Assembly (NCBI GenBank): GCA_000447245.1
Contig: AUYT01000001.1
Coordinates: forward strand, 976,001-1,040,000
From: a candidate division Zixibacteria bacterium RBG-1
GTDB taxonomy: Bacteria; Zixibacteria; MSB-5A5; DSPP01; RBG-1
Length of the DNA stretch: 64,000 nt
Direction: 5' to 3'
Every line of letters starts with the position of its first letter. Within the stretch, counting starts at the first letter, position 1. A model generated the notes under the pieces. The model was not told the DNA's origin, ran no database searches, and saw only the letters and a program-made list of their open reading frames with translations. A program made the position numbers and the translations under genes. Positions 43,958-53,530 of the stretch are shown here, piece after piece.

Positions 43958-46486
43958 ATGGTAAATATATCGCTGATTATTGATGGAAAAAAGGTCAACG
44001 CTCCTCTTAGTGCAACCATTCTTTCGGCCTGCCAGAAGGCAGGTATCTATATCCCCAGCTTGTGCTTTCATCCTTATATATCCCCTCCTTTTGAGCTTGA
44101 ACCAAAAGATTTTGTATACCGAGGCACACAGAAATTAGAAAACTCAAACACAAAAATCGAAAATTACTCTGGTTGTGGGCTTTGCTTGGTCCAGATTCAA
44201 GGGGGAGAACTGGTAAAAGCTTGTAATACAGAAATAAAGGAAGGGATGGTAATTTCCACCAATTCTGATGTAGTGAACCAGGCCCGCCAAGAGAATCTGT
44301 CTGTAATTTTAGCTAATCATCCTCATGCCTGCTTGACTTGTGCCCAAAACCAGGGTTGTTCCTTAGAACCTTGCACCAATAATGTAGAAGTAAATGAGCG
44401 TTGTTGTTCCAAGTTCGGCAGATGTGAAATTCAAAAAGGGGCTGATTTTGTCGGCATCAGAAAAGAAACTCCTAAATATACTTTCAGAAATCTGCCCATA
44501 ATTAGGGATGAACCTCTTTTTACTTTTGATTACAATCTTTGTATAGGATGCTTACGCTGTGTTCAGGTCTGCCAAGAAAAAAGAGGTGTTGGGGCTTTAG
44601 GTTTTGTGATTCAAAATGGTGAAGTTTTAGTGGGTACCATAGCTCCCACTTTGAAAGAATCCGGCTGCAAATTTTGTGGGGCCTGTGTGGAGGTCTGTCC
44701 TTCCGGGACTTTGTTGGATAAAAATATTAATGGAATTCCGACTGAAAAAGAGCTGGTCCCCTGTATTTCTGCTTGTCCAGTAGGAATGGATGTCCCAGGT
44801 TATATAAGCTCAATTGCCGAAAAAAATTACAACTTGGCCCAGAAAATAATAAAACAAAAAACCACTTTTCCTTTAGTGTTAGGCCGAGTCTGCTTCCATC
44901 CCTGTGAGATTAATTGTAGAAGAAGTTTCATAGATGATCCGCTGGCAATTTGCGCCTTAAAAAGATTTGCTTTTGAATTTGAAACTAACGAAATACAAGA
45001 GATAAAATCTCCTCCGACAGGAAAAAAAGTGGCCATAATAGGTTCTGGTCCGGCGGGATTGACCTGTGCCTATTATCTAGCCAAATTGGGATATAAAGTT
45101 ACAGTTTTTGAATCGCAAGCAGAACCAGGAGGAATGCTAAGATATGGCATTCCGGATTTCAGATTGCCCAAAGAGATCGTAGAAAAAGAGATCAAGCATA
45201 TTTTCAGGTTGGGAATTGAACTAAAAACCAACACGGTCTTTGGAAAAGATGTAACTTTAGAACAATTAAACTCCAACTTTGATGCAATTTTTTTAAGCAT
45301 TGGAACTCAAGCCGGCAAAAAAATAAAGTTAGAGGGAATTGAGTTGGACGGAGTCCTTTGGGGCTTAGAATTTTTGAAAAAAGTCAAATCCGGAGAAAAT
45401 ATAAACCTAAAAGGGAAAGTGGCCGTGATTGGAGGAGGAGATGTTGCCATTGATGTAGCTATGACAGCTTTAAGAGTTATAGATAGAGAGGTTCAAGTTT
45501 TCTGCTTAGAAGAAAGAGAGCAGATACCGGCTCATCCCTGGCAAGTTCAACAAGCTTTGGAGGAAGGAGTAATTTTAAACTGTGGTTGGGGACCAAAAAA
45601 AATTATAGGAGACGGCAAAAATGTGACTGGGGTAGAACTAGTAAAATGTATTTCGCTTTTCGACCAAGAGGGAAATTTCAAGCCCCAATTTGATGAGTCA
45701 CAAAAAAAACTCTTGGAAGTCGGTACAATAATTTTTGCCATTGGGCAAACTTTGGATTCCTCAATTTTCAATGGCGAGGATTTGAAGTCTATAGCAGGGG
45801 ACGGTACTATAAAAGTAAATCCAGACACTTTAGAAACTAATCTAAAAGGTCTTTTTTCGGGCGGAGATGTGGTGTCCGGTCCAAGGTCAGTAGTAGAAGC
45901 TATTCAGATGGGAAGGCAAGCCGCAGTTTCGATTGATAAATTTTTGGGTGAAGATGGAAATTTAGATAAGGATTTAGAAGCTGAGACGACCTTAATTTCT
46001 CCTGAGCAGAACGGCTGGTTGGGAAAAGATGCTAGTTTTGCTGATAGAAACAGAGTTCCCATTCCCACTTTAACAGCAGAGCAAAGAAACAATAGTTTTT
46101 CTGAATTGGAGCGGGGTTATAACCAAGAGCAAGGTTTACAGGAAGCTCAAAGATGTCTAAGATGTGATTTAAGGTTGAAAATTCCCAAAGTTTGCCTTCC
46201 TCCCAAAAAGTATTTAGAATTTACCTTGGAAAAAATTAATTCCATAGTTAATGAAGAAGGTGTCTTTCAACTTTTAGACCAAAATCAAAAAATTATATTA
46301 ATATCTGGCACCCTCCATTTAAGACAAAGTCTGCTAACAGAATTTAAGAGCAGAAAAAATGCTTGCTATTTTATCTTCGAAGAAAACCAACTGTACACTC
46401 AAAGAGAGACCGAGCTTTTGCAGCAGTTTTTGCAGAGAAACGGAAAACTACCTCAAGGAAATGAGGAAATCGATGACCTATATTAA
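43958..46486 (+). CDS. BzdV-like NAD(P)H:ferredoxin oxidoreductase
   Basis: 842 residues. Order: a 2Fe-2S ferredoxin-like N-terminus with a Cys-rich NuoG/HydA-like region (about 1-250, including CIGCLRCVQVC and CKFCGACVEVC four-iron motifs), then a GltD-like flavoprotein. The latter has its own Cys-rich entry (ACPVGMDVPGYI; CFHPCEINC), a first dinucleotide fold IIGSGPAGLTCAYYLA and a second AVIGGGDVAIDVA, ending GLFSGGDVVSGP. It probably moves electrons between NAD(P)H and ferredoxin for the reductase. Its place after a ferredoxin matches the Azoarcus bzd order (BzdV). A flavin-based bifurcation role is possible but not shown. Confidence 0.75.
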   Translation: MVNISLIIDGKKVNAPLSATILSACQKAGIYIPSLCFHPYISPPFELEPKDFVYRGTQKLENSNTKIENYSGCGLCLVQIQGGELVKACNTEIKEGMVISTNSDVVNQARQENLSVILANHPHACLTCAQNQGCSLEPCTNNVEVNERCCSKFGRCEIQKGADFVGIRKETPKYTFRNLPIIRDEPLFTFDYNLCIGCLRCVQVCQEKRGVGALGFVIQNGEVLVGTIAPTLKESGCKFCGACVEVCPSGTLLDKNINGIPTEKELVPCISACPVGMDVPGYISSIAEKNYNLAQKIIKQKTTFPLVLGRVCFHPCEINCRRSFIDDPLAICALKRFAFEFETNEIQEIKSPPTGKKVAIIGSGPAGLTCAYYLAKLGYKVTVFESQAEPGGMLRYGIPDFRLPKEIVEKEIKHIFRLGIELKTNTVFGKDVTLEQLNSNFDAIFLSIGTQAGKKIKLEGIELDGVLWGLEFLKKVKSGENINLKGKVAVIGGGDVAIDVAMTALRVIDREVQVFCLEEREQIPAHPWQVQQALEEGVILNCGWGPKKIIGDGKNVTGVELVKCISLFDQEGNFKPQFDESQKKLLEVGTIIFAIGQTLDSSIFNGEDLKSIAGDGTIKVNPDTLETNLKGLFSGGDVVSGPRSVVEAIQMGRQAAVSIDKFLGEDGNLDKDLEAETTLISPEQNGWLGKDASFADRNRVPIPTLTAEQRNNSFSELERGYNQEQGLQEAQRCLRCDLRLKIPKVCLPPKKYLEFTLEKINSIVNEEGVFQLLDQNQKIILISGTLHLRQSLLTEFKSRKNACYFIFEENQLYTQRETELLQQFLQRNGKLPQGNEEIDDLY

Positions 46487-46501
46487 GTCCGGGTGGCTGT
46501 A

Positions 46502-49330
46502 ATGAATAAACCAGAATTAGTTGTTACCTCAAATAAGAAAGCCAAATCTGTTTTAAATTTCATACTCAACGGTAAACGCCGACGACTATTAGTTGAGAAG
46601 GATAGAACTCTCTTGGAGCTCCTCCGGGAAGATTTAAAATTAACCGGAACCAAACTGGGGTGTGACAATGGCACTTGTGGGACCTGCATAGTTTTGGTCG
46701 ATGGCCAGCTAACTAAAGCTTGTGTTACTTCAGCTTCATTGGTGGCAGGGAAGAATCTGCTTACCATCGAGGGGTTGGGGACTGTCAAAAAATTACATCC
46801 TCTGCAAAAATCTTTTATCAACCGACATGCTCTGCAGTGCGGATTCTGCACCCCCGGGATGGTTCTAGCCGCCAAATGTTTATTAGATAAAAATCCAAAA
46901 CCCTCACAAGAAGAGATTGAATTTTACCTCAAAACCAACCTTTGTCGCTGCACCGGTTATCAACAAATAGTAGAAGCTGTACAAGAAGCTGCCGGGATTA
47001 TTAAACCTAATCAAATCAGCAATTCTTGGAAAACTGTTGGTGAAGATGAAAAAGCTAACTTCAATGTTATTGGAAAATCTGTCCCCATGAGGGATGCTGT
47101 AGAAAAAATAACTGGAAAAGCCAAGTATACTTCTGATATCGATCCAGGTAAAGAAACCCTGTATTTGGCTACTGTAAGAAGCTCCCATGCACATGCCAAA
47201 ATTTTAAAAATCAATTACTCTGAAGCTTTAAAATATCCGGGAGTGGTTAGAATAATCACAGCAAAAGACATCCCCGGTGAAAATAAATATGGTAAAATAA
47301 TTCGGGACCAACCGGTCTTAACCAATGAGAAAGTCCGTTTTATCGGAGATGCCATTGCTTTAGTAGTGGCCACAAGCCAAGATATTGCCAATCAAGTCAG
47401 CAAATTGGTCAAAGTGGAGTATGAAGTTTTACCAGCCATTTTTTCTCCCCGACAAGCCCTGCAACCAGAAGCACCTAAACTCCATCCTAAGGGAAATATC
47501 TTATATCATTTTAAGATTCGAAAAGGTGATATTGAAGAAGGGTTTAAAAACTCAGATGTGGTCATAGAGAGAAACTACCAAACCCAGCATGTAGACCATG
47601 CTCAATTAGAGCCAGAGGCAGCCATTGCTTATTACGATAAAGAGAAAACTTTGACCATAATAGCTCCGACTCAGCATGTCTTCTTTGATAGATTGAATAT
47701 TATCCGAGCTTTGGGAATTCCCAAAGAGGATGTGCGGGTGATTCAACCCAAAGTCGGAGGAGCTTTTGGAAAAAGAGAAGATATTTACGCTCAAATTCAC
47801 GTAGCTTTGGCTTGCTTTTTAACTCAGAAACCAGTTAAAACTACCTATACTCGGGCTGAAACCTTTTTGGTTACTCAAAAAAGGCACCCTATGGAGATTA
47901 AACTCAAGACTGGTGCCTCACAGGAGGGGAGACTCTTGGCCTTAGAAGCTGAAATAATGGGAGACACAGGGGCTTATGCCTCTTGGGGGGTCAATGTTTT
48001 GCGCAAGGCCGGGGTTCACATCACCGGTCCTTATAAAATTCCAAATGTCAAGGTAGACTCTTATGCGGTCTTCACCAACAATCCTTTCTGCGGTGCCATG
48101 CGAGGTTTTGGAACTGCTCAAGCAGCTTTTGCTTATGAATCTCAAATGGATGAGATGGCACAAGCATTGGAAATGGACCCTATAGAATTCAGAATAAAAA
48201 ATACTTTTAAAAAAAAATCTCTGACAGCTACCGGTCAAGTCCTTAACTCCGCTATCGATGTGGAAAAAACTATTCTGGAAGCCGTTCAAGAATTTGAATG
48301 GACAAATTACGTCAAGAAACCTTCTGAAGATGGTAAAAGATATGGTAAAGGAATAGCTACTATATGGTATGGAATTGGGTTTGGAGCTGGGATTGAAGAC
48401 CATGGGGAAGCCATCGTGGAATTACATCCTAATGGAAAGGCTACTCTTTGGGTGGGAACAGTAGATTATGGCCAGGGCTCTTCAACCATTTTTTGCCAAA
48501 TGGTAGCCGAACAGTTGGGTCTAAGATTAGAAGATGTTAAAATCGTTCACGGGGATTCTGCTAATACACCCAATTGTGGCTCCACGGTAGCGACTAAACA
48601 GACTTATATCACCGGCAACGCCATAAAAGCTGCAACCGACAAAATCAGAAAAGATATTTTGGAAATTGTAAGCTCGGAATGGGGGGTTAAGGAAGACCAA
48701 CTTCTGCTGCAAGATGGAAAAGTTTTTCTAAACAACACCAAAAAAAGTATTTCTATCAAGGAAGTTGCTAAACTTTTTGAAGCCCAAGGAAAACCGCGCA
48801 GAAGACAGTCTATCTTCAAAGGGGAGCAGTTCACTTCTCCTTTAGACCCTCAAACCGGACAAGGGAATGCCTATTTCCCCTATACCTTGGGAACTCAGAT
48901 AGCTGAAGTAGAGGTGGATACCAAGACCGGCAAAGTAAAAGTCTTGCGCTTGGTGGCGGTCCATCATGTAGGCAAAGCCCTCAATCCTCAACTAGTCCGG
49001 GGACAGATCTTGGGGGGGATTTCTATGGGATATGGATTTGCTCTGTCAGAAGATGCTAAAGTTGTAAAGGGAGTTCCGCAAGCCCAAGATTTCGGAAAAT
49101 ATAAGCTGATGAAATCTTCTGACCTACCTGATATCAAAGTCATAATAGTCGAATCTCCAGAGACGACCGGTCCTTTCGGAGCCATTGGCATTGGTGAACC
49201 TCCTACCTTAGCTACTGCTCCAGCCATTATAAATGCTATTCAGGATGCTTGTAGAGTAAGAATTTATAACCTTCCTGCCACCCCTGATAAAATTTTAAAT
49301 GCCTTGGCATCTGAAAATGAAAACCAGTGA
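46502..49330 (+). CDS. Fused [2Fe-2S]-molybdenum hydroxylase, xanthine oxidase family
   Basis: About 942 residues from ATG 46502 (a GTG three codons earlier is possible). Residues 1-165 are the two-cluster iron-sulfur part: C54, C59, C62 and C74, then C113, C116, C148 and C150. The rest is the molybdenum-cytosine-dinucleotide part, with GGAFGKRE, GAMRGFGTAQ and the active-site glutamate E899 in GIGEPPT. There is no FAD subunit, as in Desulfovibrio Mop aldehyde oxidoreductase. Plausible roles next to a benzoyl-CoA pathway are aromatic aldehyde oxidation or 4-hydroxybenzoyl-CoA dehydroxylation. The enzyme family is sure, the substrate is not. Confidence 0.85.
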   Translation: MNKPELVVTSNKKAKSVLNFILNGKRRRLLVEKDRTLLELLREDLKLTGTKLGCDNGTCGTCIVLVDGQLTKACVTSASLVAGKNLLTIEGLGTVKKLHPLQKSFINRHALQCGFCTPGMVLAAKCLLDKNPKPSQEEIEFYLKTNLCRCTGYQQIVEAVQEAAGIIKPNQISNSWKTVGEDEKANFNVIGKSVPMRDAVEKITGKAKYTSDIDPGKETLYLATVRSSHAHAKILKINYSEALKYPGVVRIITAKDIPGENKYGKIIRDQPVLTNEKVRFIGDAIALVVATSQDIANQVSKLVKVEYEVLPAIFSPRQALQPEAPKLHPKGNILYHFKIRKGDIEEGFKNSDVVIERNYQTQHVDHAQLEPEAAIAYYDKEKTLTIIAPTQHVFFDRLNIIRALGIPKEDVRVIQPKVGGAFGKREDIYAQIHVALACFLTQKPVKTTYTRAETFLVTQKRHPMEIKLKTGASQEGRLLALEAEIMGDTGAYASWGVNVLRKAGVHITGPYKIPNVKVDSYAVFTNNPFCGAMRGFGTAQAAFAYESQMDEMAQALEMDPIEFRIKNTFKKKSLTATGQVLNSAIDVEKTILEAVQEFEWTNYVKKPSEDGKRYGKGIATIWYGIGFGAGIEDHGEAIVELHPNGKATLWVGTVDYGQGSSTIFCQMVAEQLGLRLEDVKIVHGDSANTPNCGSTVATKQTYITGNAIKAATDKIRKDILEIVSSEWGVKEDQLLLQDGKVFLNNTKKSISIKEVAKLFEAQGKPRRRQSIFKGEQFTSPLDPQTGQGNAYFPYTLGTQIAEVEVDTKTGKVKVLRLVAVHHVGKALNPQLVRGQILGGISMGYGFALSEDAKVVKGVPQAQDFGKYKLMKSSDLPDIKVIIVESPETTGPFGAIGIGEPPTLATAPAIINAIQDACRVRIYNLPATPDKILNALASENENQ

Positions 49331-49928
49331 AATTTATGGAGTAATCTTAGCCGCCGGCGAGTCTTCTCGCCTCGGCTTTCCCAAACAGCTACTCCCCTTT
49401 CGAAATCAAACCATTTTAGGTACAGTGGTTGGTAATGTTCTGAAATCAAAGCTGAAAAAGATTGTTTTAGTGTTAGGATTTAAAGCCCAAGAGATTAAAA
49501 AAAGTTTGAATCGTCAAATAAGAAATAAAAAAATAAAAATTTTGATTAACAGGAATTTTAAAAAAGGGAAAGCTGCGTCGGTTCAGTTAGCTCTAAAAAA
49601 AATCCCTTTCAACTGTGAGGCCGTGATGTTTATTTTAGGAGATAAACCCCGAGTGGATGGCAAACTTATAAATCAACTTTTAAAAACTTTTCACAGAAAG
49701 AAGGGTTTACTGGCTTTTCCTATTTATCAAACCCAAAGGGGGAATCCAGTAATATTTCATCGAAAGTTTTTCCCAGAGCTGTTGAAACTAAAAGGGGATT
49801 ACGGAGGTCAAAAATTGATCAGAAAATATTGGAACTCTGCTGCCGAACTAAAACTTAAATCCTGGGATTCGCAATTCGAAGTTAACACCTGGGAAGATTA
49901 TCTTAAACTTCTCTGTCTAGAAAAATGA
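49317..49928 (+). CDS. mocA: Molybdenum cofactor cytidylyltransferase-like (MocA)
   Basis: 203 residues from ATG 49317, overlapping the Mo enzyme by 14 bases. The nucleotidyltransferase signature LAAGESSRLGFPKQLLPF is at the N-terminus, and FILGDKPRVDGKLINQL fits the second motif. MocA-type enzymes add CMP to molybdopterin, giving the MCD form used by xanthine-oxidase-family enzymes such as its neighbour. A MobA (GMP) role is less likely because of the context. Confidence 0.82.
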   Translation: MKTSEIYGVILAAGESSRLGFPKQLLPFRNQTILGTVVGNVLKSKLKKIVLVLGFKAQEIKKSLNRQIRNKKIKILINRNFKKGKAASVQLALKKIPFNCEAVMFILGDKPRVDGKLINQLLKTFHRKKGLLAFPIYQTQRGNPVIFHRKFFPELLKLKGDYGGQKLIRKYWNSAAELKLKSWDSQFEVNTWEDYLKLLCLEK

Positions 49929-50698
49929 ATCCAGTTGAATTTTACTCCAAAATAAAAGAGTTGTTAGAACAAAGAGTAAGTTTTGCGGTAGCCACAGTAA
50001 TCAAGTCAGTGGGATCAACTCCCCGCAAGACCAATGCCAAGATGATTATTTTAGCCAATGGAGAAATTATCGACAGCATTGGAGGCGGAACTTTGGAAGC
50101 TTTGGTGATAAAAGAAGCTTTGACTGCTTTATCAGAAGGAAAATCGAAAGTTTGCGATTTTGATTTATTCCCCGGAGGAAGAAATCCCTCCGGACAGCTG
50201 TGTGGAGGGCAAATGAGTGTATTCATCGAAGTTTTTGAAAAACCGGCTCAGCTTTTGATTTTCGGAGCTGGACATATCGGTTATTATTTAGCTCGTTTAG
50301 CAGTTGATTTGGATTTTAAAGTGGTGGTAATAGATACCCGTCAAGAATATTTAACTCCAGAGAGATTTCCCAAAGGAGAACTTGTTTTAGCTGATTCAGA
50401 GTATAAAAAACATTTCCCAAAAATTGACTCTTCCTCTTGGGTGGTGATTGTGAACCACAACCAAGAATTAGATGAAAAAGTCTTGCGAAAAGTGTTAAAT
50501 TCCAAAGCTGGTTACATTGGCATGATTGGTAGCAGAAGAAAGGTCAAAGAGTTCAAAAAGAAATTAGAAAAAAATTTTGAACCAAAAATTTTAGAGAAAA
50601 TTTATGCTCCGATTGGCTTAGACTTAGGAGGGGATTTACCAGCCGAAATTGCCATCTCCATCTTAGCCCAAATCATCCAATTGAAGAATAAAAAATGA
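49925..50698 (+). CDS. xdhC: XdhC/CoxI-family maturation factor
   Basis: 257 residues. The N-terminal XdhC domain (FAVATVIKSVGSTPRKTNAKM; DSIGGGTLEALV) is followed by a Rossmann domain (LLIFGAGHIGYYLARLA). In known systems XdhC binds the cofactor and helps install the terminal sulfur on molybdenum before insertion. ATGA overlaps with mocA and with the next gene indicate coupled translation. Confidence 0.88.
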   Translation: MNPVEFYSKIKELLEQRVSFAVATVIKSVGSTPRKTNAKMIILANGEIIDSIGGGTLEALVIKEALTALSEGKSKVCDFDLFPGGRNPSGQLCGGQMSVFIEVFEKPAQLLIFGAGHIGYYLARLAVDLDFKVVVIDTRQEYLTPERFPKGELVLADSEYKKHFPKIDSSSWVVIVNHNQELDEKVLRKVLNSKAGYIGMIGSRRKVKEFKKKLEKNFEPKILEKIYAPIGLDLGGDLPAEIAISILAQIIQLKNKK

Positions 50699-51501
50699 AA
50701 AGAAAGATTCGAGCCGTCATCCGTGGAGCTGGAGAATTGGGGAGTGCTGTAGCGCGCAGATTGTGGCTGGCAGGTTTTGAGGTGATAGCTTTAGATAGGC
50801 CTGAACCTACTGCGATTCGAAGAGAAGTCTGTTTGGCCAATTGTATTTACACCGGGAAAATGAAATTGGAGGAAATACCTGCTTCCAAAGCCGACAATCT
50901 GCTCCAAACCAAACAACTTTTGCAAAGAGGAATCCTTCCAGTTTTAGTTGACCCTAAAGGAGAATTTCTAAAAAGATTAAAACCCCAAATTTTAGTTGAC
51001 GCCCGGATGACCAAAAAGAATCTTGGGACCTCGATCAAAGATGCACCCATTGTAATTGGTTTGGGCCCAGGATTTGAGGCAGGAAAGGATGTCCATTACG
51101 TGATCGAAACTAATCGAGAACACAATTTAGGTCGTGTAATGCGTTCTGGCAAAGCTGAAGAGAACACTGGAATTCCAGGAGAAATAAAAGGATTTAGCTC
51201 ACAACGGCTCTTAAGAACTCCCAAGAAGGGGATTTTTGAAAGTAATAAAAAGATCGGTGATTTTATCAGCAAGGGTCAGATAGTCGGGTGGGTAAATGGC
51301 TTTCCCATCAAAGCTGGAATTGAAGGGGTGCTAAGAGGAATTTTGAGAAGCGGTCTGGAGGTAAATAAAAATGGCAAACTTGGAGATATTGATCCACGTG
51401 GAGTCAAAAGTTATTGCTTCACTATTTCTGACAAAGCTAATGCGGTGGCAGGAGGAGTTCTGGAGGCCGTTTTGACCAGTCTGTCGAAAGATAAATTTTG
51501 A
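50695..51501 (+). CDS. yqeB: YqeB/EF2563-like selenium-dependent Mo hydroxylase maturation protein
   Basis: 268 residues. A Rossmann-like opening (AVIRGAGELGSAVARRLWLAGFEVIAL) is followed by GLGPGFEAGKDVHYVIETNREHNLGRV, characteristic of the EF2563/YqeB group. These genes accompany molybdenum hydroxylases proposed to carry labile selenium. It overlaps xdhC by four bases and ends the Mo module. Whether selenium is really used here is inference. Confidence 0.75.
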   Translation: MKRKIRAVIRGAGELGSAVARRLWLAGFEVIALDRPEPTAIRREVCLANCIYTGKMKLEEIPASKADNLLQTKQLLQRGILPVLVDPKGEFLKRLKPQILVDARMTKKNLGTSIKDAPIVIGLGPGFEAGKDVHYVIETNREHNLGRVMRSGKAEENTGIPGEIKGFSSQRLLRTPKKGIFESNKKIGDFISKGQIVGWVNGFPIKAGIEGVLRGILRSGLEVNKNGKLGDIDPRGVKSYCFTISDKANAVAGGVLEAVLTSLSKDKF

Positions 51502-51568
51502 TGCTGCTGTGGAAACGATAATCCCTGTGTTACTAAAATAAAACCGGAACCTAATTGCAGATGTATAA

Positions 51569-52336
51569 CTACTTATTCTTCCAAAGCGGAACTCTTTTCT
51601 CTAAGAAAGCAGTCAGACCTTCGTTGGCATCAAAAGTGGACATTAACTCTTGCAAATAAATCTTTTCTGTTTTCTTTAGGGCTTCTTTAAAATTTATTTT
51701 ATTAGACTCCTTCCAGCTTTTTTTGGCAAGCCGAATAACGACTGCACTCAAGTTTTTTATTTTCTCAATAAATTCATTCGCTGAAGTTTCAAGTTTATCT
51801 GCTGGATAGACTTTGTTTACCAAACCTATTTGTAGGGCCTCTTGGGCCGTGATGGTTTCTCCAGTTAAGATAAGTTCAAAAACTTTTTTCCCCAGTCCAA
51901 AATTTGGAAAACAAGCAATGGCTACCGGAGGAAAAACTCCCACTTTAATTTCTGGCTGGCCAAATTTGGCTTCCTGGGAAGCAATCACCAAATCAACAAA
52001 GCCAGCCAATTCACAGCCACCACCCAAAGCTGCTCCCTGGACCACTGACAGAGTAGGAATTTCCAAGTCATCTAAGAGCAAAAACATCCGGTGAAAAGTT
52101 TTTATCATTTCAGCTACTTTTTCTTTAGTATGCTCTTCCACATCCACCCCGGCTGAAAAAGCCTTCCCAGCGGCCTTGATCACCAAAAGTTTCAGCTCGG
52201 TTTGAGAGTTTAACTTTTCGAAAACCGAATTTATCTCCCGCATCATAGAAATATTTAGAATATTCAAGGGAGGGCGATTTAGGATAAGTTCAGCAATACC
52301 TCCTTTGGTCTCAAAAAGAATATTTTGAAAATTCAT
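51569..52336 (-). CDS. Crotonase-family protein, probable cyclohexa-1,5-diene-1-carbonyl-CoA hydratase
   Basis: 255 residues. Crotonase motifs: NRPPLNILNISMMREIN, AFSAGVDVEEHT, QGAALGGGCELAGFVDLVIAS, and FGQPEIKVGVFPPVA. The GVDVEEHT and VFPPVA patterns recall annotated dienoyl-CoA hydratases (Dch/BamR/BzdW), from memory. It would add water to the dienoyl-CoA made by the reductase. It is the last gene of a four-gene minus-strand unit, its ATG touching the thiolase stop. A general enoyl-CoA hydratase cannot be ruled out. Confidence 0.7.
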   Translation of the reverse strand: MNFQNILFETKGGIAELILNRPPLNILNISMMREINSVFEKLNSQTELKLLVIKAAGKAFSAGVDVEEHTKEKVAEMIKTFHRMFLLLDDLEIPTLSVVQGAALGGGCELAGFVDLVIASQEAKFGQPEIKVGVFPPVAIACFPNFGLGKKVFELILTGETITAQEALQIGLVNKVYPADKLETSANEFIEKIKNLSAVVIRLAKKSWKESNKINFKEALKKTEKIYLQELMSTFDANEGLTAFLEKRVPLWKNK

Positions 52337-53524
52337 TTAACTCTCCCTTTTGATAATCATCGCCATGCTAACCCCTCCACCTCCACAGATACCGGCAATT
52401 CCGATTTCTTTATTATAATTTTTTAAAGCGTAATATAAAGTCACTAAAATTCTGGCTCCAGAAATTCCGGTCGGATGCCCTAAAGCAATGGCTCCTCCGT
52501 GAACGTTTAACTTTTCCAAATCAAAATTTAAGACCCTTTGATTAGCCAAAACTTGAATCGCAAAAGCTTCATTGATTTCGATTAAATTCATATCAGCTAA
52601 GTTCATCTTGACCTGTTTTAAAGCCAATGGAATGGATAATGCCGGACCATCCCCCATGGTTTCAGGTTCTACCGCTATCTGAGAATAAGAAAGAATCGAA
52701 AAAAGAGGAGTCTTCCCTAATTCTTGAGCTTTTTTTCGTGAGGTAATCACCAAAGCTGCAGCTCCATCTGACATACTGCAGGCATTTCCGGCGGTAACGG
52801 TTCCATCCTTGGCAAAGGCCGGCTTCAAACTGGATAACTTATCGATTGAGGTGTCAGTTCGAATAGTTTCATCTTTTGCAAAAGAATTTGATTTATTTTT
52901 TTCATCCTTGAATTCTACTGGAACCACTTCTTCTTTAAAAAACCCTTTTTCCCAAGCAGAAGCTGCTTTTTTATGGCTCCCTAAAGCAAACCGATCCTGT
53001 TCTTCTCTTGAGATTTTATATTTTTTAAATAAATTCTCAGCGGTTTGCCCCATTCCTAAATTGCACAAAGGGTCCACATTGTCTCCCCAGCCATCCATCA
53101 AGACTTTATCCCCCATTTTAAATCCTTCCCAACGCACATTTTTTAATAAATAGGGAATGGTGGACATACTTTCCATTCCGCCTGTGAGTACAATTTCAGA
53201 CTCTCCTAGACGAATTGACTGAGATGCCAAGGCAATAGTTTTCATTCCGGAGGGACAAGCCATATTGATAGTCTGAGTTGGTTTGGAAACTGGGATTCCA
53301 CCTTTTACAGCTGCAGTCCGGGAAGGATTGGGACCATTTCCTGCTTGACGACAGTTTCCAAAAATTACTTCATCTACATCTTCTCCTTCTATCCCTGCTC
53401 TATTTAAAACTTCTTTAATAACCAATGCGCCCAGCTCGTATACCGGCACATCTTTCAAACTTCCTCCGAACTTTCCCATCGGAGTTCTGACAGCGCTGAT
53501 AGCTACTATTTCAGAGAGTTCCAT
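52337..53524 (-). CDS. Thiolase, probable 3-oxopimeloyl-CoA or acetyl-CoA acetyltransferase
   Basis: About 395 residues from ATG 53524, chosen for the AGGTG just upstream. Active-site cysteine in NMACPSGMKTIA, histidine in NVHGGAIALGHPTGISGARI, and the second cysteine in GICGGGGVSMAMII are all present. It would cleave the 3-oxo product of ring opening into glutaryl-CoA and acetyl-CoA, or act in short-chain acyl-CoA metabolism. It lies between the SDR and hydratase genes. Confidence 0.85.
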   Translation of the reverse strand: MELSEIVAISAVRTPMGKFGGSLKDVPVYELGALVIKEVLNRAGIEGEDVDEVIFGNCRQAGNGPNPSRTAAVKGGIPVSKPTQTINMACPSGMKTIALASQSIRLGESEIVLTGGMESMSTIPYLLKNVRWEGFKMGDKVLMDGWGDNVDPLCNLGMGQTAENLFKKYKISREEQDRFALGSHKKAASAWEKGFFKEEVVPVEFKDEKNKSNSFAKDETIRTDTSIDKLSSLKPAFAKDGTVTAGNACSMSDGAAALVITSRKKAQELGKTPLFSILSYSQIAVEPETMGDGPALSIPLALKQVKMNLADMNLIEINEAFAIQVLANQRVLNFDLEKLNVHGGAIALGHPTGISGARILVTLYYALKNYNKEIGIAGICGGGGVSMAMIIKRES

Positions 53525-53530
53525 TTTCAC

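Noticed and set aside
46502..49330. Calling the Mo enzyme a xanthine dehydrogenase
   Set aside because: There is no FAD domain or partner gene and no purine genes nearby; the substrate is left open.
49317..49928. Calling this nucleotidyltransferase MobA
   Set aside because: It is tied to a xanthine-oxidase-family enzyme and XdhC, which use the cytosine form of the cofactor.
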